Positions 16,398 through 25,321 of a stretch of 64,000 nt of DNA are shown piece after piece (the stretch's first letter is position 1; each line of letters begins with the position of its first letter). The notes beneath the pieces are model-generated. The model ran no database searches, was not told the DNA's origin, and worked only from the letters and a program-made list of their open reading frames with translations. Position numbers and translations under genes: made by a program. Source of the stretch: Flavobacteriales bacterium (GTDB lineage: Bacteria; Bacteroidota; Bacteroidia; Flavobacteriales_D; Crocinitomicaceae); assembly GCA_947500875.1 (NCBI GenBank), contig CANMUN010000001.1:1-64000 (forward strand), given 5' to 3'.

Positions 16398-17771
16398 CTA
16401 CTTAATAACAAAGATTACCCTTCTGTTGTAGGCGAATTTCATATCATCATCAGCGTCTCTAGGAGTTTCTTTGGTATTCTCCTCGTCTGCTCCTTTGGCA
16501 CTTCCAATAATTCGTGAGGCAGAAATCTCATATTTTTCGACCAATCGCGCCTTAATGTAGTCCAATCTTTTTTCCGACAAATTACTAAATTGTTCAACCA
16601 TATCTTCGTCATCTGAATATTCTAGGGCCAAGGAATCCTCTGCGCGATCATTGTGCGAAAAGATTTCTACTGAAACTCCTTCGTTCTCCTTCATAAAATT
16701 CCCCAGCAACTCGATGATATCTTTACCTGTCTCATCCGGCTTAGCTTCTCCTTGCGCATAATAAATAACTTGGGCTTCGATATTTTGAACTTCCGAAAGT
16801 TTTTCAGAAATCACCAAATCCTTGGTAATAACAGTACGAGAAAGTTGAACCATTGACGTTGTGTCTCGCTTCATGCAGTAGCACTTATCCTTTGATTCCA
16901 CCTCTTTGATGCGAATGTTGTCAATGTAATAATATGCCATAGGTTGTAGAGCAGGAACTGCAGCAAGCTCTTCTCCATCCATTTCCATTTTTTTAGGATC
17001 CACTTTTTTGTTAACCTCGTATTTCGTTTTTTCATTCATCGCGAAGTTTCCAATCACGACTGCTTTTTCATCACCTTTTGCCTTATAGACATTGCATACT
17101 TTATCCCAACCACCGTAAGCATTATAAACTCTGTTCTTGTAGTTATAAATAACCCTTCCTGCAGCATTGTCATCATAGAATGGGCCTGACGACTCTTCAA
17201 TGTTTTCGGTTTGATAATCAGCCGCGTTTTTAACGAACATCATTCCAATGTTGTTGCTGGAGAATTTAGAAGCCTCTGCCAATGACACGCTCATTTCGAT
17301 GCAATACAATTTTCCTGCTGTCATGGTAAGCTGAGTTTTACCCTTCACAAATGGGATGGTAATGTAGGTCCTTTCTTTGGCTAATTTTCCTTGCTTATAA
17401 GTGACAATTCCACCGTAGGCGTTATTCGGATCTACAATCACATCTTTTGAGAAAAGCGCTGCATCGTTGCCTTCAAATTTCTCTTGGCTAAAAACCGTTG
17501 GCTTAGCGTAGCCATAAACGTTAGAACCAACTCCGAAATCTCCGGATCCTTTGAAGACATCTGCAACAAATTGTGAGGAAGGTTTGATTCCTTTTAGTAA
17601 GCCAATTTGACCAGGCTCAGAAACCTCTACGTCTTTGTCATTAAAACTTTCAAAGGTGAAATTAAGAATCACCGAAGTGGCATTTTTATCGTTTTTACCT
17701 TGTGCTACTACGGCTGAACCCAAAAACACAAAACCGAATAATGTGCTCCAATTAACTATATTTTTTCTCAT
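16398..17771 (-). CDS. OmpA-family protein with large N-terminal domain (457 aa)
   Basis: The signal peptide ends GSAVVAQ. Residues 30-310 form a large domain (SVILNFTFESFNDKD..., YYYIDNIRIKEVE) resembling a carbohydrate-binding or jelly-roll fold; its role is unknown. The C-terminal 130 residues are an OmpA-like peptidoglycan-binding domain (VIYYAQGEAKPDETGKDII, VEIFSHNDRAEDSLALEYS, RRVIFVIK), with the usual GHTD loop changed to SHND. Its start overlaps the 3' end of hemE by 20 bp, and it is last in the acyltransferase-ung-hemE group. Confidence 0.85.
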   Translation of the reverse strand: MRKNIVNWSTLFGFVFLGSAVVAQGKNDKNATSVILNFTFESFNDKDVEVSEPGQIGLLKGIKPSSQFVADVFKGSGDFGVGSNVYGYAKPTVFSQEKFEGNDAALFSKDVIVDPNNAYGGIVTYKQGKLAKERTYITIPFVKGKTQLTMTAGKLYCIEMSVSLAEASKFSSNNIGMMFVKNAADYQTENIEESSGPFYDDNAAGRVIYNYKNRVYNAYGGWDKVCNVYKAKGDEKAVVIGNFAMNEKTKYEVNKKVDPKKMEMDGEELAAVPALQPMAYYYIDNIRIKEVESKDKCYCMKRDTTSMVQLSRTVITKDLVISEKLSEVQNIEAQVIYYAQGEAKPDETGKDIIELLGNFMKENEGVSVEIFSHNDRAEDSLALEYSDDEDMVEQFSNLSEKRLDYIKARLVEKYEISASRIIGSAKGADEENTKETPRDADDDMKFAYNRRVIFVIK

Positions 17772-18789
17772 AATTTTTAACGGTATTAATTAAAACTTTT
17801 ACATGTTCGAAATCGACATCAGGATATACACCGTGTCCCAAATTTACAATATGTCTTGAACTTTTAAAGGAATTTAATAACTTTTTTGTTTCCCATTCTA
17901 TGGTTTTTTTATCGGCATACAACATACAAGGGTCCAAATTACCTTGTAACGTTTTGGATTCTTGCACCAAACTGCGGGCGTATTCCACTTCCATATTCCA
18001 ATCTAAACCTAAGGAAGTGCATGGAATATCGACCATGTCGGGAAGTGAACCTAGGGCTCCTTTGGAAAATACCGTGAACGGAAATCCCTCGAAAGCCTCC
18101 GCAATTTTCCGGATGTAGTGCAATCCAAAGGCCGCATATTGCTCCCTACTCAATATTCCAGCCCATGAATCAAACAGTTGAAGGGCATCTACACCAGCAT
18201 TCCTTTGTTCTTTCATATAGGCAATGGTAAAATCGGTAATTCGCCCTAGCAATTCATGTGCCAAAGAAGGATTGGTGTACAAGAGCTTTTTAGCTTCAGA
18301 AAACGTTTTTGATCCCTTTCCTTCAACCATGTAACAAAAAATCGTCCATGGTGCTCCGGCGAAACCAATCAAAGGAACTCGGTTTTCAAGTCCTTTTTTT
18401 GTCAATTGTATGGCCTCAAAGACATAAGACAACCTGTCTTTCACATCGGCATGAGGATCCAACTTGTTCATTTCATCAGCAGAACGTATGGTTTGTGGGA
18501 AATAAGGACCGCGTTGCTCCACCATTTCGTATTTCAGTCCCAAGGCGTCTGGCACAACTAGGATGTCAGAGAACAAAATGGCTGCGTCCACCTCCAATCG
18601 GTCGACCGGTTGGATGGTTACTTCTGCGGCCAATTCAGGGTTTTCCACCAATTCTTTAAAACCGCTTAACTTTGCCCTTACCGCACGATATTCCGGTAGT
18701 ATTCTTCCCGCTTGACGCATCAGCCAAATAGGATAACGCTCCACGTTTTCGCCACGGTGCGCACGCAAATAAAGGTCGTTTTCTAACAT
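17752..18789 (-). CDS. hemE: Uroporphyrinogen decarboxylase HemE
   Basis: 345-aa cytoplasmic haem-synthesis enzyme that decarboxylates uroporphyrinogen III to coproporphyrinogen III. The signature RYPIWLMRQAGRILPEYR near the N-terminus and IGFAGAPWTIFCYMVEG in the middle are diagnostic, and VNLGHGVYPD holds the conserved His. The start is taken at MLENDLYLRA; an in-frame ATG 33 nt upstream would run into ung. No other hem gene is nearby. Confidence 0.95.
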   Translation of the reverse strand: MLENDLYLRAHRGENVERYPIWLMRQAGRILPEYRAVRAKLSGFKELVENPELAAEVTIQPVDRLEVDAAILFSDILVVPDALGLKYEMVEQRGPYFPQTIRSADEMNKLDPHADVKDRLSYVFEAIQLTKKGLENRVPLIGFAGAPWTIFCYMVEGKGSKTFSEAKKLLYTNPSLAHELLGRITDFTIAYMKEQRNAGVDALQLFDSWAGILSREQYAAFGLHYIRKIAEAFEGFPFTVFSKGALGSLPDMVDIPCTSLGLDWNMEVEYARSLVQESKTLQGNLDPCMLYADKKTIEWETKKLLNSFKSSRHIVNLGHGVYPDVDFEHVKVLINTVKNYEKKYS

Positions 18790-18811
18790 CGTGTGCAAAG
18801 ATAATGAAAAC

Positions 18812-19483
18812 CTACCAAGCAATCGGTGTAAGGTGTTTTGATGCTAAAAACTCATTGGCTTTACTGAAATGACCGCATCCAAAAAAACCGCGATGTGCGG
18901 AAAGCGGCGAAGGATGAGTTGCGCACAGGATTAAGTGCTTGTGAGGGTTAATCAAGGAGGTTTTCCGTTGAGCACTGGCTCCCCACAAAAGGAAAACTGC
19001 ATGATTAAGCTCCGTACTTAATCGATGAATCACAGCGTCGCTAAATGCTTCCCATCCTACATGTTGATGTGAACCTGGTTGACCTTCTCGAACCGTCAAT
19101 GCTGAATTTAACAGTAAGACGCCTTGGTCTCTCCATCGGTCCAAATTACCATGAACCGGAAGTTCTATATTTAAATCATGCTGCAACTCTTTAAAAATAT
19201 TCTTTAAACTTTTCGGTAAAGGAAAAACATTGGATTGCACGGAGAAGGCAAGACCGTGGGCATGACCTTGGGTGGGATATGGATCTTGCCCCAAAATAAC
19301 AACCCGTATGTTCTTCGGGTCAATGCCTTGAAAAGCGTTAAAAACCATTGGCAGTGGCGGAAATATTCTCGCAGTGCCATCCTCGTATTCATGAACGATG
19401 CGCTTTTGAAGCTCCGAGAACAGTATTCTCTCGAGGTCGTCCTGCAAAAACTCCAACCAATTCTTTGGAAGTTTCCAACTCAT
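18812..19483 (-). CDS. ung: Uracil-DNA glycosylase, family 1
   Basis: 223-aa DNA-repair enzyme that removes uracil from DNA. GQDPYPTQGHAHGLAFS carries the catalytic Asp (residue 67), and HPSPLSAHRGFFGCGHF carries the minor-groove His loop. The start at MSWKLPKNW (19483) uses an ATGA overlap with the upstream acyltransferase gene; a longer frame reaching 19591 would lie wholly inside that gene. It precedes hemE by 22 bp. Confidence 0.95.
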   Translation of the reverse strand: MSWKLPKNWLEFLQDDLERILFSELQKRIVHEYEDGTARIFPPLPMVFNAFQGIDPKNIRVVILGQDPYPTQGHAHGLAFSVQSNVFPLPKSLKNIFKELQHDLNIELPVHGNLDRWRDQGVLLLNSALTVREGQPGSHQHVGWEAFSDAVIHRLSTELNHAVFLLWGASAQRKTSLINPHKHLILCATHPSPLSAHRGFFGCGHFSKANEFLASKHLTPIAW

Positions 19484-20811
19484 GCCACAGGAATGTTCTC
19501 TTGAATTTTTCTCATCATTTCTCCGTGCAGGCCATCCAGCGAAGACGTGTTTTTTCGACGAACCTTCAACGCACGAAATACCTTTTTCCAAGCATCAAGA
19601 CTCAACACATAGGCCTGAGCAAAAAGGCCAATGGAAATAAAATAAACCGAACTAATGATCCAATTCACGTAACTTTCAAACGGGAGATAGGAAGGAAGCA
19701 ACAATAACCATGGAAGGTTCAATAACGGCACAAGGAAAATGGCCACAACCATTTTCGTTGAACCCCAATAAACCGGTCGTTTAAAAGATTTTTCTACCCA
19801 CCATTTAATGGCATGAACGGGAAGCGCAGCATGAACGAATCCCAACACCGCAAAAGGCAGTAAAAATATCGATTTCATCCACTGCATCAGTGAGGCATTT
19901 GGGTGGTGCTTTTTGAGAAAGCGTTCGTTCTCGGTTACCCCCACAACCTTCAATTGTTCTTTATACCGATGAATTTCCGATTTCAATTCGATCAAATATG
20001 GATGATCCTCCAAGGGACGATCATTGATCCACCGTGCGAGTTGCAAGGCATAACTCCAACGCTGTTCAAACGAACATGAACCGTCAAAACAGGTCGGATG
20101 AATGCCTTTTCGTGTCAACATCATCACATCTTCGTGAAGATCAGATGCCTCAGGATCGTTGACGTCCGGAATCAAGGTTCTCATGCTGGCGTCCAATCGG
20201 CGTGTCACATCAGCAATGGTCTTGGATGGATTTTCGAGGTAAGCTTGTTGGTAATCGTTCAAACAAATCATTTCTCCGGCATCTACCAAAACATCGCTTC
20301 TTCGCAGGTTAAAATCCGCATAATTAATTCCTAATCCCTGTAGGTAAATCGGGTGCTTCCATTGATCTGCTTCAAGGGCAGAGAAGCCAATTCTTGCAGC
20401 ACCTTTCTTGATAGGATGCAAACGTCGCTGGATGCGGTCGTGGGTAAAACCTTCCCCAAAAATCAAAATGTTGCGCCGGTTTTTAAGCAAGCGGTCGGTT
20501 TTCTCAAAAATTGCCTGATTTTTTTCAATGGTTTCCACCCCATCCCGTTGTCGATAAATGGGCAACATGTGGGCAGACCAAAATATTCGTTCGGTGAAAC
20601 GGTTAAAAACGTCAGCACGAACCATGAAATAAACAATGGGTTTTCGCAGTGAAGCGATTAACAACGGATCCATGAACGACCCCTGGTGGTTGCTCACAAA
20701 GATGGTTCGACCGAAAGCATAAGGACTTTTGTTGCGTTGGAAAACCCTGCGAAAATACAATCGGAGGGAATACTGAAATACCACCCACAGATAAAAATAA
20801 AACAAACGCAT
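19480..20811 (-). CDS. PlsC-type 1-acyl-glycerol-phosphate acyltransferase homologue
   Basis: 443-aa membrane enzyme. The acyltransferase motifs are NHQGSFMDP (NHxxxxD) and FGEGFTHDRIQRR (the FPEG-like block). Two or three membrane spans lie in the C-terminal third (VVAIFLVPLLNLPWLLLL; IISSVYFISIGLFAQAYV). That extra region makes it longer than housekeeping PlsC (about 240 aa), so it belongs to a broader glycerophospholipid or ornithine-lipid acyltransferase group, and the substrate is uncertain. The start MRLFYFYLW is preferred to one 57 nt upstream. Confidence 0.85.
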   Translation of the reverse strand: MRLFYFYLWVVFQYSLRLYFRRVFQRNKSPYAFGRTIFVSNHQGSFMDPLLIASLRKPIVYFMVRADVFNRFTERIFWSAHMLPIYRQRDGVETIEKNQAIFEKTDRLLKNRRNILIFGEGFTHDRIQRRLHPIKKGAARIGFSALEADQWKHPIYLQGLGINYADFNLRRSDVLVDAGEMICLNDYQQAYLENPSKTIADVTRRLDASMRTLIPDVNDPEASDLHEDVMMLTRKGIHPTCFDGSCSFEQRWSYALQLARWINDRPLEDHPYLIELKSEIHRYKEQLKVVGVTENERFLKKHHPNASLMQWMKSIFLLPFAVLGFVHAALPVHAIKWWVEKSFKRPVYWGSTKMVVAIFLVPLLNLPWLLLLPSYLPFESYVNWIISSVYFISIGLFAQAYVLSLDAWKKVFRALKVRRKNTSSLDGLHGEMMRKIQENIPVA

Positions 20812-20915
20812 GGACGAAATTAAACAATTATTTGCATTTGAATTAACAAAACAACCTGCATAAATCATGCAACTTTATTGGCTTCAACTAAGGAAGATAT
20901 ATCTATTTTAGAGCC

Positions 20916-21899
20916 ATGAAAACAATTGGAGTTTTTTGCGGTGGATTTTCCTCGGAATTCGATATTTCGATGAAAAGTGCTTCTACCATATTAGCGAATT
21001 TCCCGCCCAATTATCTGCCCATTACCATTCAAGTTACTCGGCAGGGTTGGTTCGCAGAAATGAATGGTCTCAGAGGTATCTTTGACCTGAATCTCGCAGC
21101 CGTGAAATTCGGTGAATCGATTAAAACATTGGACGGTGCGTTAATTTACACGCACGGAGATCCCGGCGAAAATGGAAAAATACAAGCGTATCTGGATATG
21201 TTCAACATACCGTACATAAATTCCAATGCGCTGGCTTCCTCGCTTTCTTTTGACAAATGGTACTGCAACCAATTTTTAAAATCATTTGACATTCCCGTAG
21301 CCACTTCCATTTTTCTCACGAAAGGTACGACCTTAGAGGCTTCCAAAGTGGTGGATGAACTTGGTTTGCCCGTTTTTGTGAAACCGACGAATTCAGGATC
21401 AAGTTATGGAATTTCAAAAGTTAAGCACCAAGATGATTTGTATGCAGCTTTGGAAGGGGCTTTTAAGGAAGGAGATACAGTGGTCATTGAATCTTTCTTG
21501 AATGGAACGGAGGTCACATGCGGAGTGTACCGAAACATGCAAGGCATCCAAGTGCTTCCCTTGACGGAAATTGTTTCAGAAAACGAGTATTTTGATTTCG
21601 AAGCAAAGTACCAAGGTAAATCGCAAGAAATTACCCCCGCAAGAATCTCCCCAAGGGACACCGTCAACATACAACATTTATCGAAAAGAATTTATGGTTT
21701 ATTGAATCTATCCTCTATTGCACGTATCGATTTCATGTTGGTGGGTCAAACGCCTTTTGTAATTGAAGTAAATACAACTCCGGGATTTTCATCGGAGAGC
21801 ATTGTGCCAAAAATGCTCAAGGAGGCAGGATTGTCCTTATCGGATTTTTGGCAGGAAATTTTCGATACCGAACTAAAGAGCAGCCAGACCGTTCAATAA
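20916..21899 (+). CDS. ddl: D-alanine--D-alanine ligase
   Basis: 327-aa ATP-grasp enzyme making the D-Ala-D-Ala dipeptide for peptidoglycan. The opening MKTIGVFCGGFSSEFDISMK is typical of Bacteroidota Ddl. Later blocks VFVKPTNSGSSYGISKV and ARIDFMLVGQTPFVIEVNTTPGF (Mg-binding Glu/Asn) are canonical. It is convergent with dacB, the enzyme that trims the same dipeptide, and their 3' ends overlap by 27 bp. Confidence 0.95.
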   Translation: MKTIGVFCGGFSSEFDISMKSASTILANFPPNYLPITIQVTRQGWFAEMNGLRGIFDLNLAAVKFGESIKTLDGALIYTHGDPGENGKIQAYLDMFNIPYINSNALASSLSFDKWYCNQFLKSFDIPVATSIFLTKGTTLEASKVVDELGLPVFVKPTNSGSSYGISKVKHQDDLYAALEGAFKEGDTVVIESFLNGTEVTCGVYRNMQGIQVLPLTEIVSENEYFDFEAKYQGKSQEITPARISPRDTVNIQHLSKRIYGLLNLSSIARIDFMLVGQTPFVIEVNTTPGFSSESIVPKMLKEAGLSLSDFWQEIFDTELKSSQTVQ

Positions 21900-23324
21900 G
21901 CCTTGCATAAGATTTTTAACATGACTTTGGGGGCAAGTGTAACCGCTCGAAATCAAGGTAAAAACAAGCGTTCTTCCTGAGACCGTATTAACATACCCTG
22001 CATAGGATTTAATCCCAGTCATGGTTCCGCTTTTCGCAGAAACCCTATTTTCACCGGCTTGACCTAGGCACAAATCTTTGATCGTTCCGGATTTCCCAGC
22101 AACAGGCAGTGAATTTTTGAATGCATCATAGAAATTCGATCGGTAAACATAGGACAAAATACTGCAAAGGTGAGACGCTGAAATGCGGTTATCGCGGGAT
22201 AATCCGCTTCCATCGAATAACTTCAGCCCAGCGGTGTCCATGCGAGATGCAAGATATTGACGGTAAACCTTCAATCCATTGCTGTTTGAACCGCAGCCTG
22301 TATATTGGTAGGCCACTCCGTTGAGTAAACCCTCTGCAAAAAAATTCACACTTTTCCCATTGGTCCATTGAACTATTTCACCTATAGTTCGGCCCTCGAT
22401 TTTTGCAACTTTCACAAGGGCATCGTAATCCGGTATGGTTATATTTCTCGCACGAACACTTACCACTCCGCGAGCAGGTATCAATCCCCCCGTAATGCAT
22501 GCATCGCCGAATGCATCGGCGAAATTCAATTCTGGATCAGCAACAGAACCTCGAACCCGAAAACTCGATTGATACGAGGGTAGTTTGCCGGTTGCTAACC
22601 TGAATTGGTTATATGCCTCCCCCTGAATATTGGAGTTGTCTCCCTTTACTTTTGCACTGAGAATGTGATGCTGAAGTTGCAATTGGGTCTGTTTTGGATA
22701 TGCGTAGACAAACCGTGCTTTTCGGCCGGGTTTACCCGTTGCAAAAAAATAATTCACGGAATTATCGTAAAAGTTCAAACCGGCTGGAAATGCCCCATAA
22801 TAATTCCCTGCATCCCAAGCTGACCAGCCTCTTGGGGTGCCTTCGTATCCAAAGGCAGATCCATCGATATAGATGAAACCCTCAATGCTCCGGATCCCTT
22901 GTTCCTTGATCATTTGCACCAATTCTGTGAACCCCCTACCTTCTTCCCCTTCTGCATGAAAGTAACGGCTACCGAAAGAAACATCGCCTAAACCACGAAT
23001 CCAAACATTGCCCTTTAACACGCTATCTTTTACGGTTCCTTCCAAATAACATTCCGTGGAAAATCGATGATCCAAACCCAATAGTTCTAGGGCCATTGCT
23101 GTTGAAAATACTTTGGTCGTCGAGGCGGTGATAGAAGCCAAATTGCTTTGAAAATTCAGAAGGGTATCGCCGGTGTTCAAATCAATCGCAAGGACGCTAT
23201 TTTGGGCTTTTGAAATGTGAGGGTCATTGAGGTATTGGGTTAAAAGTTCCTGAACGGTTTGACCGTAGAGACCATTCGTCAACCAAAAGATTAAAAGAAA
23301 AGCGAAACATCTTAATTCATTCAT
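21873..23324 (-). CDS. dacB: D-alanyl-D-alanine carboxypeptidase/endopeptidase (PBP4, peptidase S13)
   Basis: 483-aa periplasmic penicillin-binding protein. A signal peptide (MNELRCFAFLLIFWLTNGLYG) starts at 23324; the frame is open upstream to 23765, but that part is antisense to the glycosyltransferase gene and lacks a signal. The active-site motifs are ASTTK (SxxK), SGLSRDN (SxN) and AKSGTMTG (KSG for KTG). Length and motifs fit class C PBP4, which cleaves the terminal D-Ala and cross-bridges. Confidence 0.93.
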   Translation of the reverse strand: MNELRCFAFLLIFWLTNGLYGQTVQELLTQYLNDPHISKAQNSVLAIDLNTGDTLLNFQSNLASITASTTKVFSTAMALELLGLDHRFSTECYLEGTVKDSVLKGNVWIRGLGDVSFGSRYFHAEGEEGRGFTELVQMIKEQGIRSIEGFIYIDGSAFGYEGTPRGWSAWDAGNYYGAFPAGLNFYDNSVNYFFATGKPGRKARFVYAYPKQTQLQLQHHILSAKVKGDNSNIQGEAYNQFRLATGKLPSYQSSFRVRGSVADPELNFADAFGDACITGGLIPARGVVSVRARNITIPDYDALVKVAKIEGRTIGEIVQWTNGKSVNFFAEGLLNGVAYQYTGCGSNSNGLKVYRQYLASRMDTAGLKLFDGSGLSRDNRISASHLCSILSYVYRSNFYDAFKNSLPVAGKSGTIKDLCLGQAGENRVSAKSGTMTGIKSYAGYVNTVSGRTLVFTLISSGYTCPQSHVKNLMQGLLNGLAAL

Positions 23325-23391
23325 CGTAGGACAAAATTTAGAAAATAACTTAGCGCTTATCCGTACTTCATTAATTTTTTTCAACAGTTGA

Positions 23392-24570
23392 ATGAAAAAA
23401 GAAAACTCCGATAAAATTCGAGTACTTCGCATCTTGAACCGATTTAACGTTGGAGGTCCCGTTTGGAATGTCGCATTGTTAACGAAACATCTTCCCGACG
23501 AGTATGAAACAAAGTTAATAGGCGGTAAAGCCACTCCGAATGAAGCAGATGCTCTATACATCTTGAGTGAATTGGACATTAACGCCAGCGTAATTCCTTC
23601 CCTTTCCCGTGAGGTGAGCTTCAGCAACGACTTTAAGGCTTTTTTCGCCCTTCGTAAGATTATGAAGGAATTCAAACCCCACTTGGTGCATACCCACGCT
23701 TCGAAGGCGGGATTTTTGGGAAGACTTGCTGCATTTACAACGGGAGTTCCAACCGTTGTCCACACCTATCACGGTCATGTTTTCGAAGGCTATTTTGGTC
23801 CGGTAAAGGAAAAAATAATTCGGCAACTAGAGAGATTGCTTGCACGCAAATCCACTGCAATTGTTGCGATTTCGCAGGCTCAAAAAAAAGCAATTACTGA
23901 AAAATTCAACATTTGCCGTGCTGAAAAAACGTACGTCATTCCCTTGGGCTTTGATTTAGAACGATTTTACCCGAGCGAGGCGAAAAGAAACCAGGCCCGG
24001 ATTGCGTATAACTTAAACGAGGATATCCTTGCGGTTGGCATTGTTGGCCGACTCACTGCTGTTAAGAACCATGTCTTATTTTTAAAAGCAGCGGCCATTC
24101 TTACATCCAATTCGACGATAAACTACCAATTCTTTGTGGTAGGAGACGGAGAAACCCGGTTAGAATTGCAGCAACTTTGTGCTGAATACGGAATTTCATC
24201 CCGGGTTTCGTTTACCTCTTGGATTCAATCCATGGAAGCGTTTTACCCTGCAATGGATATTGTTTGCTTAACCTCTTTAAATGAGGGCACCCCCGTATCG
24301 CTCATCGAAGCACAAGCCTCTGGTATACCCGTAATTAGCACGAACGTAGGTGGCGTTGAAGATACCATGGTTAGCGGTAAAACCGGAATTATTTTAACGT
24401 CATTTTCCCCCGAAGAACTTGCCGAAAAAATAGAAAGCTTAGCACATGCACCGGATTTAAGAATTCAAATGTCAAAAAATGCTCATACCTTTGCTTTAGA
24501 GCAGTTTTCATATCTAGCATTGGTGAACAATATGGATGCCCTTTACAAAAAACTACTGAAAGATGCATAG
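23392..24570 (+). CDS. Family 4 glycosyltransferase
   Basis: 392-aa GT-B enzyme and first gene of the exopolysaccharide operon. The N-terminal domain has VLRILNRFNVGGPVWNV, a typical acceptor-binding opening, then VVHTYHGHVFEGYF. The C-terminal donor domain has VGIVGRLTAVKNH and the E-x7-E signature EGTPVSLIEAQASG. Sugar donor and acceptor are unknown. It overlaps the Wza-like gene by 8 bp, linking it to polymer assembly. Confidence 0.92.
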   Translation: MKKENSDKIRVLRILNRFNVGGPVWNVALLTKHLPDEYETKLIGGKATPNEADALYILSELDINASVIPSLSREVSFSNDFKAFFALRKIMKEFKPHLVHTHASKAGFLGRLAAFTTGVPTVVHTYHGHVFEGYFGPVKEKIIRQLERLLARKSTAIVAISQAQKKAITEKFNICRAEKTYVIPLGFDLERFYPSEAKRNQARIAYNLNEDILAVGIVGRLTAVKNHVLFLKAAAILTSNSTINYQFFVVGDGETRLELQQLCAEYGISSRVSFTSWIQSMEAFYPAMDIVCLTSLNEGTPVSLIEAQASGIPVISTNVGGVEDTMVSGKTGIILTSFSPEELAEKIESLAHAPDLRIQMSKNAHTFALEQFSYLALVNNMDALYKKLLKDA

Positions 24571-25321
24571 TTGGAAAACCTTTGTGTTTTTATCGTTCCT
24601 TGCCTTAGCATTGGGGGCGTGTAAAACCATCAATTCGAACCGCGTTTTATATTACGAAGAGGGAACAACGCTCAAGGTTGACAGCATCGGTTTATCGAAC
24701 CGCAGCAGTACTATCGTAAAAGGCGACGTGTTAAGCATCGAATTCTATCCCAACAAAGGAGAACAAAAAATCATTGGAAAGGAAACCGGGAATTCGGCAA
24801 GCCCGACGAATCAAAACTACATTGTTGACGAGAACGGTGAAGTTAATCTTCCTATAATAGGTAAACTATCGGTACTGGGTAAAACCGCTGAAGAGGTTAA
24901 AAGTACTTTAGAAGAGGTATTAAAAAAGGTTCTCAACGATCCGTACGTCCAAGTGCGCATAGAGAACGAGCGTGTTATACTATTCTCGGGAAAAGGAGAA
25001 GGAAAAGTAATACCTATACCGCATCAGAATATTAGTTTATTGGAGGTGATTGCCTTAGGAGGGGGGTTGAAAGAGAATGCAAAATCGCAAGAAGTGCATT
25101 TAATTCGGAAGGACAACCAAACCACCAAAACTTATCGCTTTGATATCTCTTCGATTCAGAACATCCGTGCATCCGAGGTATATGTCCGCAACCATGACAT
25201 TATCGTTGTCAATTATTATCCACGAAAAGTACAAAGCGCATTGAAGGAAATCAATCCTTGGTTAAACCTCTCAACTGCCGGACTAGCTTTGATTTCAATC
25301 GTCTTACGCTTCACTCCATGA
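24563..25321 (+). CDS. Polysaccharide export lipoprotein, Wza/OPX family
   Basis: 252 aa. Lipobox LALGAC at residues 14-19. The Poly_export domain occupies about 50-140 (NYIVDENGEVNLPIIGKLSVLG), followed by an SLBB segment (NISLLEVIALGGGLKENAKS) and a C-terminal hydrophobic helix (NLSTAGLALISIVLRF). It should form the outer-membrane or periplasmic channel partner of the Wzc-like protein encoded immediately downstream, with a 4-bp ATGA overlap. Confidence 0.92.
   Translation: MHSWKTFVFLSFLALALGACKTINSNRVLYYEEGTTLKVDSIGLSNRSSTIVKGDVLSIEFYPNKGEQKIIGKETGNSASPTNQNYIVDENGEVNLPIIGKLSVLGKTAEEVKSTLEEVLKKVLNDPYVQVRIENERVILFSGKGEGKVIPIPHQNISLLEVIALGGGLKENAKSQEVHLIRKDNQTTKTYRFDISSIQNIRASEVYVRNHDIIVVNYYPRKVQSALKEINPWLNLSTAGLALISIVLRFTP

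Noticed and set aside
23325..23765. 147-residue N-terminal extension of dacB
   Set aside because: It is antisense to the glycosyltransferase gene, and the true signal peptide starts at 23324.
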